A stretch of 64,000 nucleotides of DNA, taken from contig NZ_JAMTCI010000005.1 in NCBI RefSeq assembly GCF_024171765.1, forward strand, positions 91,096-155,095, read 5' to 3'. This DNA comes from Williamsia deligens (GTDB lineage: Bacteria; Actinomycetota; Actinomycetes; Mycobacteriales; Mycobacteriaceae). The position numbers and the translations under genes were made by a program. Under the pieces are notes generated by a model. The model did not search any database. It was given only the letters and a program-made list of their open reading frames with translations, and was not told the DNA's origin. Below, in pieces: positions 7,790-16,800 of the stretch. The stretch's first letter is position 1. Every line of letters begins with the position of its first letter.

Positions 7790-9094
7790 ATGGAGACCAC
7801 CCGCACCGTCGACGCCCGTGAGGCGTTGCGCGATGTGATGGCTGCGCTCGCCGGTCTGCCGAGCGCTGGGGATGAGGCGGAAGCGATCGACCTGATCTCG
7901 CTCGCCGAGTCAGTGAAGGCCACATGCGCTGCGGTGCAGGCGGATCAGACGCTGCGGCTGCAGGAGCTGCGATCTGACGCTGAGGCGGAGCGGGGTGTGC
8001 CGGTCGAGCGGCGGTGTCGGGGGTTGTCGGCGGAGGTGGCTCTTGCGCGGCGGGTGACGGGTAGCGCCGGTGGCCGGTATCTGGGGTTCGCCCGCGCGAT
8101 GGGCGAGATGCCGAACACCTTCGCGCGGCTGCGGGAGGGAGTGTTGTCGGAATGGCGTGCGACGATCCTGGTCCGCGAGACCGCCTACCTGCAGGTCGAG
8201 GACCGGCGCGTGATCGACCACGCCCTGTGTGCAGACGCCGCGACGCTCGACGGTGTCGGTGACCGGGCGCTCGAGGCGCTGGCCAAGCAGATCGCCTATC
8301 AGCGTGATCCGCAGGCTGTGGTCGACCGCAACGCCGCCGCCCCCAAGGACCGCCGGGTGTCGATGCGTCCGAAACCCGACGCCATGGTGCAACTGTCGGC
8401 GCTGCTCCCGATGACCGCAGGCATCGCCGCCTACGCCGCGCTCAAGCAGCACGCCGACGGCCTCGTCGGAGACGGCGACCGCACCCACGCCCAGGTCATG
8501 GCCGACACGCTCCTCGAACGCCTCACCGGCAAAGCCAGGGCTGAGGATGTGGCCGTCGCAGTCGATGTCGTCGTGTCGGCGGACGTACTCGTCGGCGGCA
8601 CCGACGCCGCTGCGGAGGTCGCGGGCTACGGACCCGTGCCTGCTGACACCGCCCGCGGCATCATCGCCGACGCGCTCGATGCAGACGCGCTCGTCACCCT
8701 GCGGCGACTGTTCGCCACCCCCGAAGGCGCCCTGGTGGCCATGGAATCCCGCGCCCGGATCTTCCCCAACGGTCTGCGCCGGTTCATCACCCGCCGCGAC
8801 ATCTCCTGCCGGATCCCGTACTGCGACGCCCCGATCGCCGAAATCGACCACGCCCACCCCCACCACGACGGCGGACCCACCGACAGCCTTAATGGCCTGG
8901 GCGAGTGCCGGACCCACAACAGGCAGAAAGAGAACCCCGGCTGGCAGGTCACCACGTCGATCGACGACGACGGCACCCACGAAGCGCTGATCCGCACACC
9001 CACCGGCCACGAACACCGGTCCCGTGCACCCGCGATGCCGCGGGATGACAACACGAACCAGGTTCGGCGAGATATGGACCGGCCTGCTGCGTGA
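7790..9094 (+). CDS. DUF222 / HNH endonuclease-domain protein (13E12 repeat family)
   Basis: A 434-residue protein of the actinobacterial DUF222-HNH family, the group that includes the 13E12 repeat proteins of mycobacteria. The N-terminal two thirds is the helical DUF222 domain. The C-terminal part has an HNH-type site with CRIPYC followed by EIDHAHPHHDGGPT and CRTHNRQKE, giving the Cys/His pairs expected for a zinc-bound nuclease. The start at ATG 7790 gives METTRTVDAREALRD; the frame continues upstream to 7730 without a better signal. These genes are usually multicopy and linked to repeats or phage attachment in related genomes, but no flanking repeats were found by eye. Whether it cuts DNA in the cell is unknown. 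Confidence 0.88.
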   Translation: METTRTVDAREALRDVMAALAGLPSAGDEAEAIDLISLAESVKATCAAVQADQTLRLQELRSDAEAERGVPVERRCRGLSAEVALARRVTGSAGGRYLGFARAMGEMPNTFARLREGVLSEWRATILVRETAYLQVEDRRVIDHALCADAATLDGVGDRALEALAKQIAYQRDPQAVVDRNAAAPKDRRVSMRPKPDAMVQLSALLPMTAGIAAYAALKQHADGLVGDGDRTHAQVMADTLLERLTGKARAEDVAVAVDVVVSADVLVGGTDAAAEVAGYGPVPADTARGIIADALDADALVTLRRLFATPEGALVAMESRARIFPNGLRRFITRRDISCRIPYCDAPIAEIDHAHPHHDGGPTDSLNGLGECRTHNRQKENPGWQVTTSIDDDGTHEALIRTPTGHEHRSRAPAMPRDDNTNQVRRDMDRPAA

Positions 9095-9263
9095 GCCGAG
9101 TGGTGCGTGCGACGTCGTGAACTCCCGCACCTAGGTCTGCGCGCACCGGGTGATGCGTCAAAGTCGCCATTGTGTAGGCGGTTTACGGTCAAGCGGCCAC
9201 CACTTGTTGGTCGTGGCATCCTGCACAACCGCATGAGACATGGAACCACTGTGTGGGCCCAAG

Positions 9264-9713
9264 TCAGTGCTGCTGGGGTGCCCACCCGAGCGCCGCCGCT
9301 TGCTGCCGCGCACCACGGATGGCGCTGCGGTTGCCGGCGATCGCGATCCAGTTGAACAGGATCACCGATGCGATGCTCCACCAGCCGACGGCCAGGCAGT
9401 GGTTCTGGGCACGGCGGTAGGCCGCCTCGCACTCCTCGAGGGTGCCCACCACCGTGTAGCGGCGTTGTGACCAGAGGATGAGCGCACCGGTGTGCTCGGT
9501 GAGACGCACCTGGAACCGGGGCGGCCACTGGTGCTGGGGCTGCTGCAGGAACCACTGCTGTTGCGGCGGGGCCTGCTGGGGATACGGCTGACCACTCCAC
9601 TGCTGCGGCGGTCCGTATTGCGGAGGCCCGTACTGCGGCGGCGGCCCGTACTGCTGCCCGTTCGGCTGCGAAGGCGGTCCGTATCGCGGTGGTTGATTCC
9701 AGGGCTCTGTCAC
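9264..9713 (-). CDS. Pro/Gln/Tyr-rich small membrane-associated protein
   Basis: A 149-residue protein I do not recognise by family. Residues 1-75 are low complexity, with repeated QYGPPQ-like units followed by a Gln/Pro tract. Residues 78-118 form a compact domain. One strongly hydrophobic segment (WWSIASVILFNWIAIAG) follows, with a short polar tail. The layout resembles actinobacterial envelope proteins with a cytoplasmic Pro/Tyr-rich arm. The GTG start at 9713 has an AGGAG site 5 nt upstream, which decides it over the longer frame. It lies 77 bp downstream of the esterase gene on the same strand. Confidence 0.6.
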   Translation of the reverse strand: MTEPWNQPPRYGPPSQPNGQQYGPPPQYGPPQYGPPQQWSGQPYPQQAPPQQQWFLQQPQHQWPPRFQVRLTEHTGALILWSQRRYTVVGTLEECEAAYRRAQNHCLAVGWWSIASVILFNWIAIAGNRSAIRGARQQAAALGWAPQQH

Positions 9714-9790
9714 CGAACTCCTCCCGAGGACCCGTACACCTGCGCGGAGACGGTAGCCCATGGCCTCCGACACCACCTCGACGGCCTCGA

Positions 9791-10714
9791 TCAGGCGGAA
9801 CCGTCCAGCCGCGCGCGTAGGAATGCACCGAGGTGATCGACAGCCTCGGCGGCCTCGGCCAGCATGCTCGCCTGCAGGTGCCCGACGTGCCAGAGGCGCG
9901 GGAACTCGCGCACGTCCACGTCCACACCGGACGCGCGGGCCTTCTCGACGAAAGTCGTCGCCTGCGGGTAGAGGGCCTCCCGGACCCCGATGTGGACGAC
10001 GGTCGGTGGCAACCCCGCCAGGTCTCCGTTCATCGGCGCGTACGCCGGGTCGGTCGGATCGCCGCCGGCGAGATAGGCGGCGGCACACGCTCGTGACCAT
10101 GGGTGGTTGACGATGACGTCGGTCGCGTGGCCGGACACCCCGGTGTCGATCGCGGGATCCATCCAGGGCGCGATCAGACCGAGGGCTGCCGGTGTGAGGT
10201 CGTGCTCGTCGATCAGGCGTCGAGTGACGGCCACCGACAACCCGCCGCCGGCGGAGTCCCCGGCGATGGCGACACTCTCGGGCGAGAAACCGTGCGGTCC
10301 GACGAGATCGAGAAAGGCCGCGACGCCGTCCTCAACTGCCGCGGGGAACGGGTCCTCCGGTGCGAGGCGGTAGTCGGGGGCGTACACCGTCGCGTCGGTG
10401 ACCGCGGCGAGAGGAGCGGTCAGACGGCGATGCGACCGGGGCGACCCCATCACATAACCGCCGCCGTGGAGATACAGCACCGCGGTGGGGTTCTCGGTCG
10501 CGCCGACGGTCACCCGCTCCGTGGGCCGACCTCCGAGCGTGATGTCGCGGACCACGGTGTCGGTCGGCAGAGGGACGACGTCGAGCGCATGGTCGGCGAT
10601 GGCGCGCTGCCAGGCGACGGGCATCCGATGGTGCAGCATCGCCGCGTACAACACGCGGGTCAGCGGCTCCACGAACCCGATCGGCAACGACAGCCCCGAC
10701 GGGGCGGCGCTCAC
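9791..10714 (-). CDS. alpha/beta hydrolase, HSL-type esterase
   Basis: A 307-residue carboxylesterase of the hormone-sensitive-lipase group. The oxyanion-hole motif HGGGY is at about residues 82-86 and the nucleophile elbow GDSAGG at about 151-156. A C-terminal His lies in LWHVGHLQ. The GTG start overlaps the stop of the short-chain dehydrogenase as GTGA, so translation is coupled. Its position as the last enzyme after a dehydrogenase and a Baeyer-Villiger monooxygenase suggests that it cleaves the ester or lactone made by the monooxygenase. The actual substrate is not readable from sequence. Confidence 0.88.
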   Translation of the reverse strand: MSAAPSGLSLPIGFVEPLTRVLYAAMLHHRMPVAWQRAIADHALDVVPLPTDTVVRDITLGGRPTERVTVGATENPTAVLYLHGGGYVMGSPRSHRRLTAPLAAVTDATVYAPDYRLAPEDPFPAAVEDGVAAFLDLVGPHGFSPESVAIAGDSAGGGLSVAVTRRLIDEHDLTPAALGLIAPWMDPAIDTGVSGHATDVIVNHPWSRACAAAYLAGGDPTDPAYAPMNGDLAGLPPTVVHIGVREALYPQATTFVEKARASGVDVDVREFPRLWHVGHLQASMLAEAAEAVDHLGAFLRARLDGSA

Positions 10715-11541
10715 CGGCGCGGCTGCAGCGTCGCGCCGGCCGCCTTGGCGACCACGGGCATGTACGCCGAGCCGAGCACCCGTACCAGCTTGTCCAGGAA
10801 CTTCGCGTCGGCGCCGACGAGGATGCGCGCCTTGTTCTTCTCGACACCGGCGATGATCACCGACGCGGCCTTGGGCGAACTCATCCGGGCGAGCTTCTTG
10901 TCGAACAACGCGGCGAACTGCGCGGCGTCGGACCCCTCGTTGACGGTGGCGTTCCGGGCGATGGCCGTCTTGATGCCGCCCGGGTGGACACACGACACCG
11001 ACACGGGGTGACCCGCGAGCCGCATCTCCTGGATGAGGGACTCGGTGAACCCGCGCACCGCGAACTTCGCGGCGTTGTAGGCACTCTGGCCCGGGGTCGA
11101 CATCAGACCGAACAACGACGAGGTGTTCACGACGTGGCCGTCGCCGGAGGCGATCAGGTGCGGCAGGAACGCCTTCGTCCCGTTGACGACGCCCCAGTAG
11201 TCGACGTCCATGACCCGCTCGTAGGTCTTGAAGTCCGTCAACTCGACCTCGCCGTGGTGCGCGATCCCGGCGTTGTTGAAGATCGCGTTGACCTTGCCGA
11301 AGTGTGCCGCGACGGTCTCCGCGTACTCCAGGACCGCCTCACGCTCGGCGACGTTGAGCAGCTGGCTGTGCACATCGGCGCCCTTGGCCTCGAGCATCGC
11401 CGCCGTCTCCTCGAGCCCGGTGGGGTTCATGTCGGAGATGGCCAGGCGCGCACCCTTGTCGGCCAGTTGCAGTGCCAGGTCGCGTCCCATGCCGCTGGCG
11501 GCGCCGGTGACGACGACGACCTTGCCGGAGAAGTTCTTCAT
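10711..11541 (-). CDS. short-chain dehydrogenase/reductase, likely NAD-dependent
   Basis: A 276-residue classical SDR. The nucleotide-binding TGAASGMG is at residues 12-19, NNAG near residue 90, a catalytic Ser in NTSSLFG, and YNAAK as the Tyr-Lys pair. Asp37 at the end of strand 2 (AISD) favours NAD over NADP. It is the middle gene of a minus-strand trio: 18 bp follow the monooxygenase, and a 4-bp overlap leads into the esterase. A role in oxidising a secondary alcohol to the ketone used by the monooxygenase fits the context but is inferred. Confidence 0.9.
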   Translation of the reverse strand: MKNFSGKVVVVTGAASGMGRDLALQLADKGARLAISDMNPTGLEETAAMLEAKGADVHSQLLNVAEREAVLEYAETVAAHFGKVNAIFNNAGIAHHGEVELTDFKTYERVMDVDYWGVVNGTKAFLPHLIASGDGHVVNTSSLFGLMSTPGQSAYNAAKFAVRGFTESLIQEMRLAGHPVSVSCVHPGGIKTAIARNATVNEGSDAAQFAALFDKKLARMSSPKAASVIIAGVEKNKARILVGADAKFLDKLVRVLGSAYMPVVAKAAGATLQPRR

Positions 11542-11559
11542 CGGATGTGGTCCTCCGTG

Positions 11560-13080
11560 TCAGGCGTTCGTGGACGCGGGTTGCGGCGCCGACGACCGGT
11601 CGGTGCCGGCGCGGTGCGTCTCGTAGGCGTCCAGGTCGAACTGCTTGGTCGCCTTACGGTAGTTGAAGGTGAAGCCGGGCCACAGGGTCGTGATGTTGCC
11701 GAAGCTGTCCTTGTACCAGCTCGAGCACCCGCCGTTCTCCCAGACGCTCGTCTGCAGGGTCGACTGCACCTCGCGGTTGTACTCGCGCTGCACGTCGGCC
11801 CGCACCTCGGTCCGCGTGATGTCGTTGCGGCGCACGGTCTTCAGCCAGTCCGCCAGGTAGTTCAGCTGCGACTCGATCATGAACACCATGGAGGTGTGGC
11901 CGAGGCCGGTGGCCGGCCCGATCATCAAAAACATGTTGGGGAACCCGTGCACGGTGGACCCCTTGTAGGCGGCCATGCCGTCGCGCGCCCACACCTGGGC
12001 GAGGCTCTCGCCCTCGCGTCCCACGATGTGCTCGAACCCCGGGGAGTCGGTCACGTGGAAGCCGGTGGCCACCACGATGGCGTCGATCTCGCGGGTCGTC
12101 CCGTCACGGCTGACGATGCCGGTGGGGGTCACCTTCGCGATGCCGTCGGTGACGATGTCGACGTTGTCCTGCCCGAGCGCGGGGTAGTAGGTGTTCGAGA
12201 GCAGGATGCGCTTGCAGCCCACCTTGAACTTCGGGGTGACCTTCTTGCGCTTCGCGGCGTCGGCGATGCCGCGACGGATGTTCGCGCGGCCGATCGCGTG
12301 CGCCGGGCGCAGGACGTCGGGGCGGTGGGTCAGGCCGTAGGACACGAGCTCGTGCCCGAGGTAGATGCCGGTGCGCGACAGACGCTGCGCGCCGGGGATG
12401 TTGTTGAAGATCCAGTGCTCCAGCTTGGTGTACTCGCGGTCCGCGCGGGGCAGGACCCAGGGAGCCGTGCGCTGGTAGACGTCCATGTGGGCGACCTTGC
12501 CGGCGAGTTCCGGGATGATCTGCACGGCGGACGCGCCGGTGCCGATGACAGCGACGCGCTTGCCGGTCAGATCGGTGTCGTGGTCCCACCGGGCCGAGTG
12601 GAAGATGGCGCCGGTGAATCCCTCGATGCCCTCGATGTCGGGCAGTCGCGGCTCGCACAGCGGGCCGATCGCGCCGACGAGGATCTCCGCGCGGACCTCG
12701 CGCTTGCCCTCGGTGGCGTGATCGGTGCTGATGATCCAGCGACCCTGCGACTCGTCCCAGCGGGCGTCGGTCACCTCGGTGCGGAACCAGGTGTGGGCGT
12801 GCAGGTCGTACTTGTCGGCGACGCGGTTGATGTACGCGTGGATCTCGGCCTGCTTGGAGAACGAGCGTGACCAGTCCGGGTTCAGCTCGAAGGAGTACGA
12901 GTAGAGGTGCGAGGGGACGTCGCAGGCGGCACCGGGATAGGTGTTGTCGCGCCATGTGCCGCCGAAGTCCGAACCGCGATCGAGGACGAGAAAGTCGTCG
13001 AAACCGTTCTGGCTGAGGGTGATGGCCGCGCCCATGCCGGAGAATCCGGCGCCGACGACGGCGACCTTGACATCGTTCAT
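11560..13080 (-). CDS. flavin-containing (Baeyer-Villiger) monooxygenase
   Basis: A 506-residue FAD- and NADPH-dependent monooxygenase. The N-terminal FAD-binding GAGFSGMG is at residues 11-18, and a second Rossmann motif (GTGASAVQI) lies near residue 182. The Baeyer-Villiger fingerprint is present as FTGAIFHSARWD. This group converts ketones to esters or lactones; EthA of mycobacteria is a well-known relative. It is the first gene of the minus-strand trio and is divergent from a TetR regulator, as ethA is from ethR. Its ATG is 7 nt after TACGAT, with TTGACC 16 bp further upstream, a well-formed promoter for a leaderless mRNA. Confidence 0.92.
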   Translation of the reverse strand: MNDVKVAVVGAGFSGMGAAITLSQNGFDDFLVLDRGSDFGGTWRDNTYPGAACDVPSHLYSYSFELNPDWSRSFSKQAEIHAYINRVADKYDLHAHTWFRTEVTDARWDESQGRWIISTDHATEGKREVRAEILVGAIGPLCEPRLPDIEGIEGFTGAIFHSARWDHDTDLTGKRVAVIGTGASAVQIIPELAGKVAHMDVYQRTAPWVLPRADREYTKLEHWIFNNIPGAQRLSRTGIYLGHELVSYGLTHRPDVLRPAHAIGRANIRRGIADAAKRKKVTPKFKVGCKRILLSNTYYPALGQDNVDIVTDGIAKVTPTGIVSRDGTTREIDAIVVATGFHVTDSPGFEHIVGREGESLAQVWARDGMAAYKGSTVHGFPNMFLMIGPATGLGHTSMVFMIESQLNYLADWLKTVRRNDITRTEVRADVQREYNREVQSTLQTSVWENGGCSSWYKDSFGNITTLWPGFTFNYRKATKQFDLDAYETHRAGTDRSSAPQPASTNA

Positions 13081-13087
13081 GGGTAAG

Positions 13088-13115
13088 ATCGTACACAGTA
13101 TTGACGCCCGGTCAA
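13088..13115 (-). promoter_or_regulatory. promoter of the monooxygenase operon
   Basis: On the minus strand TTGACC (13110-13115) and TACGAT (13088-13093) are separated by 16 bp. The -10 ends 7 nt before the ATG at 13080. The -35 and spacer are covered by the first palindromic operator. Confidence 0.65.
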
Positions 13116-13117
13116 TA
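13099..13117. promoter_or_regulatory. TetR operator 1, perfect palindrome
   Basis: TATTGAC-N5-GTCAATA is a perfect 7-bp inverted repeat with a 5-bp centre. It lies on the -35 and spacer of the monooxygenase promoter. A second near-copy has its centre 22 bp away, about two helical turns, so two dimers could sit on the same face of the DNA. Confidence 0.72.
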
Positions 13118-13120
13118 GAC

Positions 13121-13139
13121 TATTGACCATCAGTCAGTA
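13121..13139. promoter_or_regulatory. TetR operator 2, near-perfect palindrome
   Basis: TATTGAC-N5-GTCAGTA repeats the first operator with one mismatch. It ends inside TATGAT, the -10 of the regulator gene, and should mediate autoregulation. Confidence 0.7.
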
Positions 13140-13143
13140 TGAT
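13138..13143 (+). promoter_or_regulatory. -10 hexamer of the TetR regulator gene
   Basis: TATGAT lies 6 nt before the ATG at 13150, exactly the spacing expected for a leaderless mRNA. It overlaps operator 2. Confidence 0.6.
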
Positions 13144-13149
13144 GGGGTC

Positions 13150-13788
13150 ATGACCGGCTCGAAGCGCACCCGCATGACCCCCGAGGCCCGGCGGTTGCAG
13201 CTGATCGAAGAGGGTCTGGCGATGGCGGCCGACCGCCCGCTCGACCACGTGTCGGTGGAGGCCGTCGCCGAGGCCGTCGGGGTGTCGCGCGCCCTGATCT
13301 TCCACTACTTCGACACCAAGCAGGACTTCCACGTCGCGATGGCTCGTGAGCAGTCGCAGCGGATGCTGCAGGCGACCGAGCCCGACTTCGAACTGGGTGA
13401 CCCCATCGAGGTGCTGCGCGGGACCATCCGCGGCTTCGTCGACTTCGTGACTCAGAACCGGAACCTCTACCTCGCACTGATGCGCGGCTCGGCGTCGTCG
13501 GACCCGACGATGCAGGCGGTGTTCGACGAGACCCGGTCGGTGATGGTGCGCCGGACGCTCGGCAGCGTGCAGCTCGTCGGCCTCGAGCCGACGCCGCTGG
13601 TGGAGTTGGCGATCAACGGGTGGCTCGCGTTCTCCGAGGACGTCACCATCCGCTGGCTCACCGATCCGACCGTCACCCGGGACGAACTGCTCGAGTTGAT
13701 CACCGTGGCCCTGCCCAGCCTCGGGGCCGTGGCGGGGGAGATGTCGGGATCCCACGTCCCCGACACGGTTCTCGCCGCCACCACCTGA
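13150..13788 (+). CDS. TetR-family transcriptional regulator
   Basis: A 212-residue regulator. The N-terminal helix-turn-helix spans about residues 10-56 (RRLQLIEEGLAMAADRP, then VSRALIFHYFDTKQDF). The rest is an all-helical ligand domain. The start at ATG 13150 leaves the palindromic region intergenic and is preceded at 6 nt by TATGAT; the open frame at 13123 begins within operator 2 and was rejected. It is divergent from the Baeyer-Villiger monooxygenase, with two matching palindromes between them, so it most likely represses both promoters until the substrate or product binds. Confidence 0.92.
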   Translation: MTGSKRTRMTPEARRLQLIEEGLAMAADRPLDHVSVEAVAEAVGVSRALIFHYFDTKQDFHVAMAREQSQRMLQATEPDFELGDPIEVLRGTIRGFVDFVTQNRNLYLALMRGSASSDPTMQAVFDETRSVMVRRTLGSVQLVGLEPTPLVELAINGWLAFSEDVTIRWLTDPTVTRDELLELITVALPSLGAVAGEMSGSHVPDTVLAATT

Positions 13789-13807
13789 TCCGACTGCACA
13801 GACGGAT

Positions 13808-13846
13808 CCGGCCGCCCACCCGACGAGTTGTCGGATGAGCGGCCGG
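13808..13846. terminator. bidirectional GC-rich hairpin between tetR-type gene and kgd
   Basis: CCGGCCGC (13808-13815) pairs with GCGGCCGG (13839-13846). Inside it CCGAC pairs with GTCGG around the loop GAGTT. It lies between two convergent stops and could end both transcripts. There is no U-tract. Confidence 0.65.
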
Positions 13847-13895
13847 TCGCCGATCAGGTCGGACTAGGTCACTCGAACGCCCCGACCCGGCAGGG

Positions 13896-16800
13896 TCATT
13901 CGAATGCCTTGTCCAGGATCTCCTGCTGCTCGACCGCGTGGACCTTGCTCGAGCCCGACGACGGCGCCGACATCGCGCGCCGCGAGACCCGGGTGAACCC
14001 GGATCCGAAGTGCTCGGGCAGGACCTCGGGCAGGTTGAGGCCGAGGAACGGCCAGGGGCCCTGGTTGGCCGGCTCGTCCTGCACCCAGCGCTTGTCGGCG
14101 GCGTTGGGGTAGCGCTCCAGGGTCTGGGCCAACCGCCGGTGCGGGATCGGGTACAGCTGCTCGACCCGCACGATGGCGATGTCCTCGCGGCCGTCCTTCT
14201 TCTTGCGGGCGGCGAGATCCCAGTAGAGCTTGCCGCTGACGAGCAACACCCGGGTGACCTTCTCCGCCGCGTCGTCGGCGACCGAGGGGTCGTCGATGAT
14301 CGAGAGGAACTTGCCGTCCGTGAACTCCTCGACGGGGCTGGTCGCGGCCTTGTTGCGCAGCATCGACTTCGGGGTGAACACGACGAGCGGCCGGCTGATG
14401 CCGTCGAGGACATGTCGACGCAGCAGGTGGAAATGACTTGCCGGGGTCGACGGTTGCGCGACGGTCATCGATCCCTCCGCGCACAGCTGCAGGAACCGCT
14501 CGATCCGACCGGACGTGTGGTCGGGACCCTGGCCCTCGTGGCCGTGCGGCAGGAGCAGCACGACGTCGGACAGCTGGCCCCACTTGGCCTCACCGGACGA
14601 GATGAACTCGTCGATGATCGACTGCGCGCCGTTGACGAAGTCGCCGAACTGCGCCTCCCACACCACCATCGCGTCGGGGTTGCCGACCGAGTAGCCGTAC
14701 TCGAAACCGACCACCGCGAACTCAGAGAGCGGCGAGTCGTAGGCGAGGAACCGTCCGCCCGACTGCTCGCCCTCGGTCTGCACGACCTGGTTGAGCGGGG
14801 TGTACTCCTGGCCGGTCTTGCGGTCGATGATGACCGAGTGCCGCTGGGAGAACGTGCCGCGTCGACTGTCCTGTCCGGACAACCGGACCGTGCGGCCCTC
14901 GTGGACCAGCGATCCGAACGCGAGCAGCTCGCCGAACGCCCAGTCGATGCCGCCCTCACGGGACATCTCCTGACGTCGCGTCAGCACAGGCTTCACACGC
15001 TGATGCGGTGAGAAGCCCTCGGGGACCGAGGCGAACGCGTCGCCGATGGCCTCGACGACCGACACGTCGATGCCGGTCATGAGCTTCTGGGGGAGCTGCT
15101 GGTCGGATTCGACCGACGGGCTCGGGGCCGGGGTGAACTTCTCGAGTTCCTTGACCTCGTTGAACACCCGCTCCAGCTGACCCTGGTAGTCCCGTAGGGC
15201 GTCCTCTGCCTCCTTGGTGGAGATGTCGCCGCGGCCGATCAGCGCCTCGGTGTAGCTCTTGCGGACACCGCGCTTGGTGTCGATCACGTCGTACATGGCG
15301 GGCTGCGTCATCGACGGGTCGTCGCCCTCGTTGTGACCGCGGCGGCGGTAGCAGACGAGGTCGATGACGACGTCCTTGTGGAACGCCTGGCGGTAGTCGA
15401 CGGCGAGCTTCGCGGCCCACACACACGCCTCGGGATCGTCACCGTTGACGTGGAAGATCGGCGCACCGATCATCTTCGCGACGTCGGTGCAGTACTCGGT
15501 GGAACGCGAGTGCTCCGGCGCGGTGGTGAACCCGACCTGGTTGTTGACGACGATGTGGACGGTGCCGCCGGTGCGGTAACCGGGCAGCATGGCGAGGTTC
15601 AGCGTCTCGGCGACGACACCCTGTCCGGCGAACGCCGCGTCCCCGTGGAGCATGAGGGGCAGCACGGTGAACGCCTCGTCGGGCCGCTCGAGCATGTCCT
15701 GCTTGGCCCGCACCAGACCTTCGAGGACCGGGTCGACGGCCTCGAGGTGAGACGGGTTCGCGGTCAGCGAGACGTTGATCTCGTTGTCGCCGAACATCTG
15801 GTAGTACTTGCCCTCGGCGCCGAGGTGGTACTTCACGTCACCGGAACCGTGCGCCTGCGAAGGGTTCAGGTTGCCCTCGAACTCGGAGAAGATCTTCGAG
15901 TACGGCTTGCCGACGATGTTGGCGAGGACGTTGAGACGCCCGCGGTGCGGCATGCCGATCACGACCTCGTCGAGCCCGTGCTCGGCGCTCTGGTCGATGA
16001 CGCCGTCCATCATCGGGATGACGGTCTCGGCGCCCTCGAGCGAGAACCGCTTCTGGCCGACGTACTTGGTCTGCAGGAACGTCTCGAACGCCTCGGCGGC
16101 GTTGAGCTTGCTCAGGATGTACTTCTGTTCGCCCACAGGCGGTTTGGAGTGCTTGATCTCCACGCGCTCCTGCAGCCACTGCTGCTGCTCCGGCTCGAGG
16201 ATGTGGGTGTACTCCACCCCCACGTGGCGGCAGTAGGCGTCGCGCAGCACCGACAGGATGTCGCGCAGCTTCATCGTGTCCTGGCCGTGGAAGCCACCGA
16301 CCTTGAAGTCGCGGTCGAGGTCCCACAGCGTCAGGTCGTAGGTGAGGACGTTGAGATCGGGGTGCGCTGCGCGGGCGTCGGAGTCGATCATCAACGGGTC
16401 GATGTCGGCCATGAGGTGACCGCGGCTGCGGTAGGCCGCGATGAGCTCGAGCACACGCGCGTTCTTGTCGACCGCGGGGGAGGCGATGTCCTTGCGCCAG
16501 CGGATCGGCTCGTACGGGATGTGGAACGCGGTGAAGATCTCGTCGTAGAACGCGTCGTCGAGGAGGAGGTTGTGGATCGTGCGGAGGAAGTCGCCCGATT
16601 CCGCGCCCTGGATGATGCGGTGGTCGTAGGTGGAGGTGAGCGTCATCAGCTTGCCGACGCCCATCTCGGCGATCCGCTCGTCGCTGGCACCCTGGAACTC
16701 GGCCGGGTACTCCATCGCGCCGGCGCCGATGATCGCGCCCTGGCCCTTCATCAGCCGCGGCACGGAGTGCACGGTGCCGATCGTGCCGGGGTTGGTCAGC

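Noticed and set aside
9095..9263. Possible repeat or attachment site after the HNH gene
   Set aside because: No direct or inverted repeat matching the other flank was found by eye; the stretch appears empty.
13123..13149. Earlier start for the TetR regulator
   Set aside because: It would begin inside the second palindrome and upstream of the -10 hexamer.
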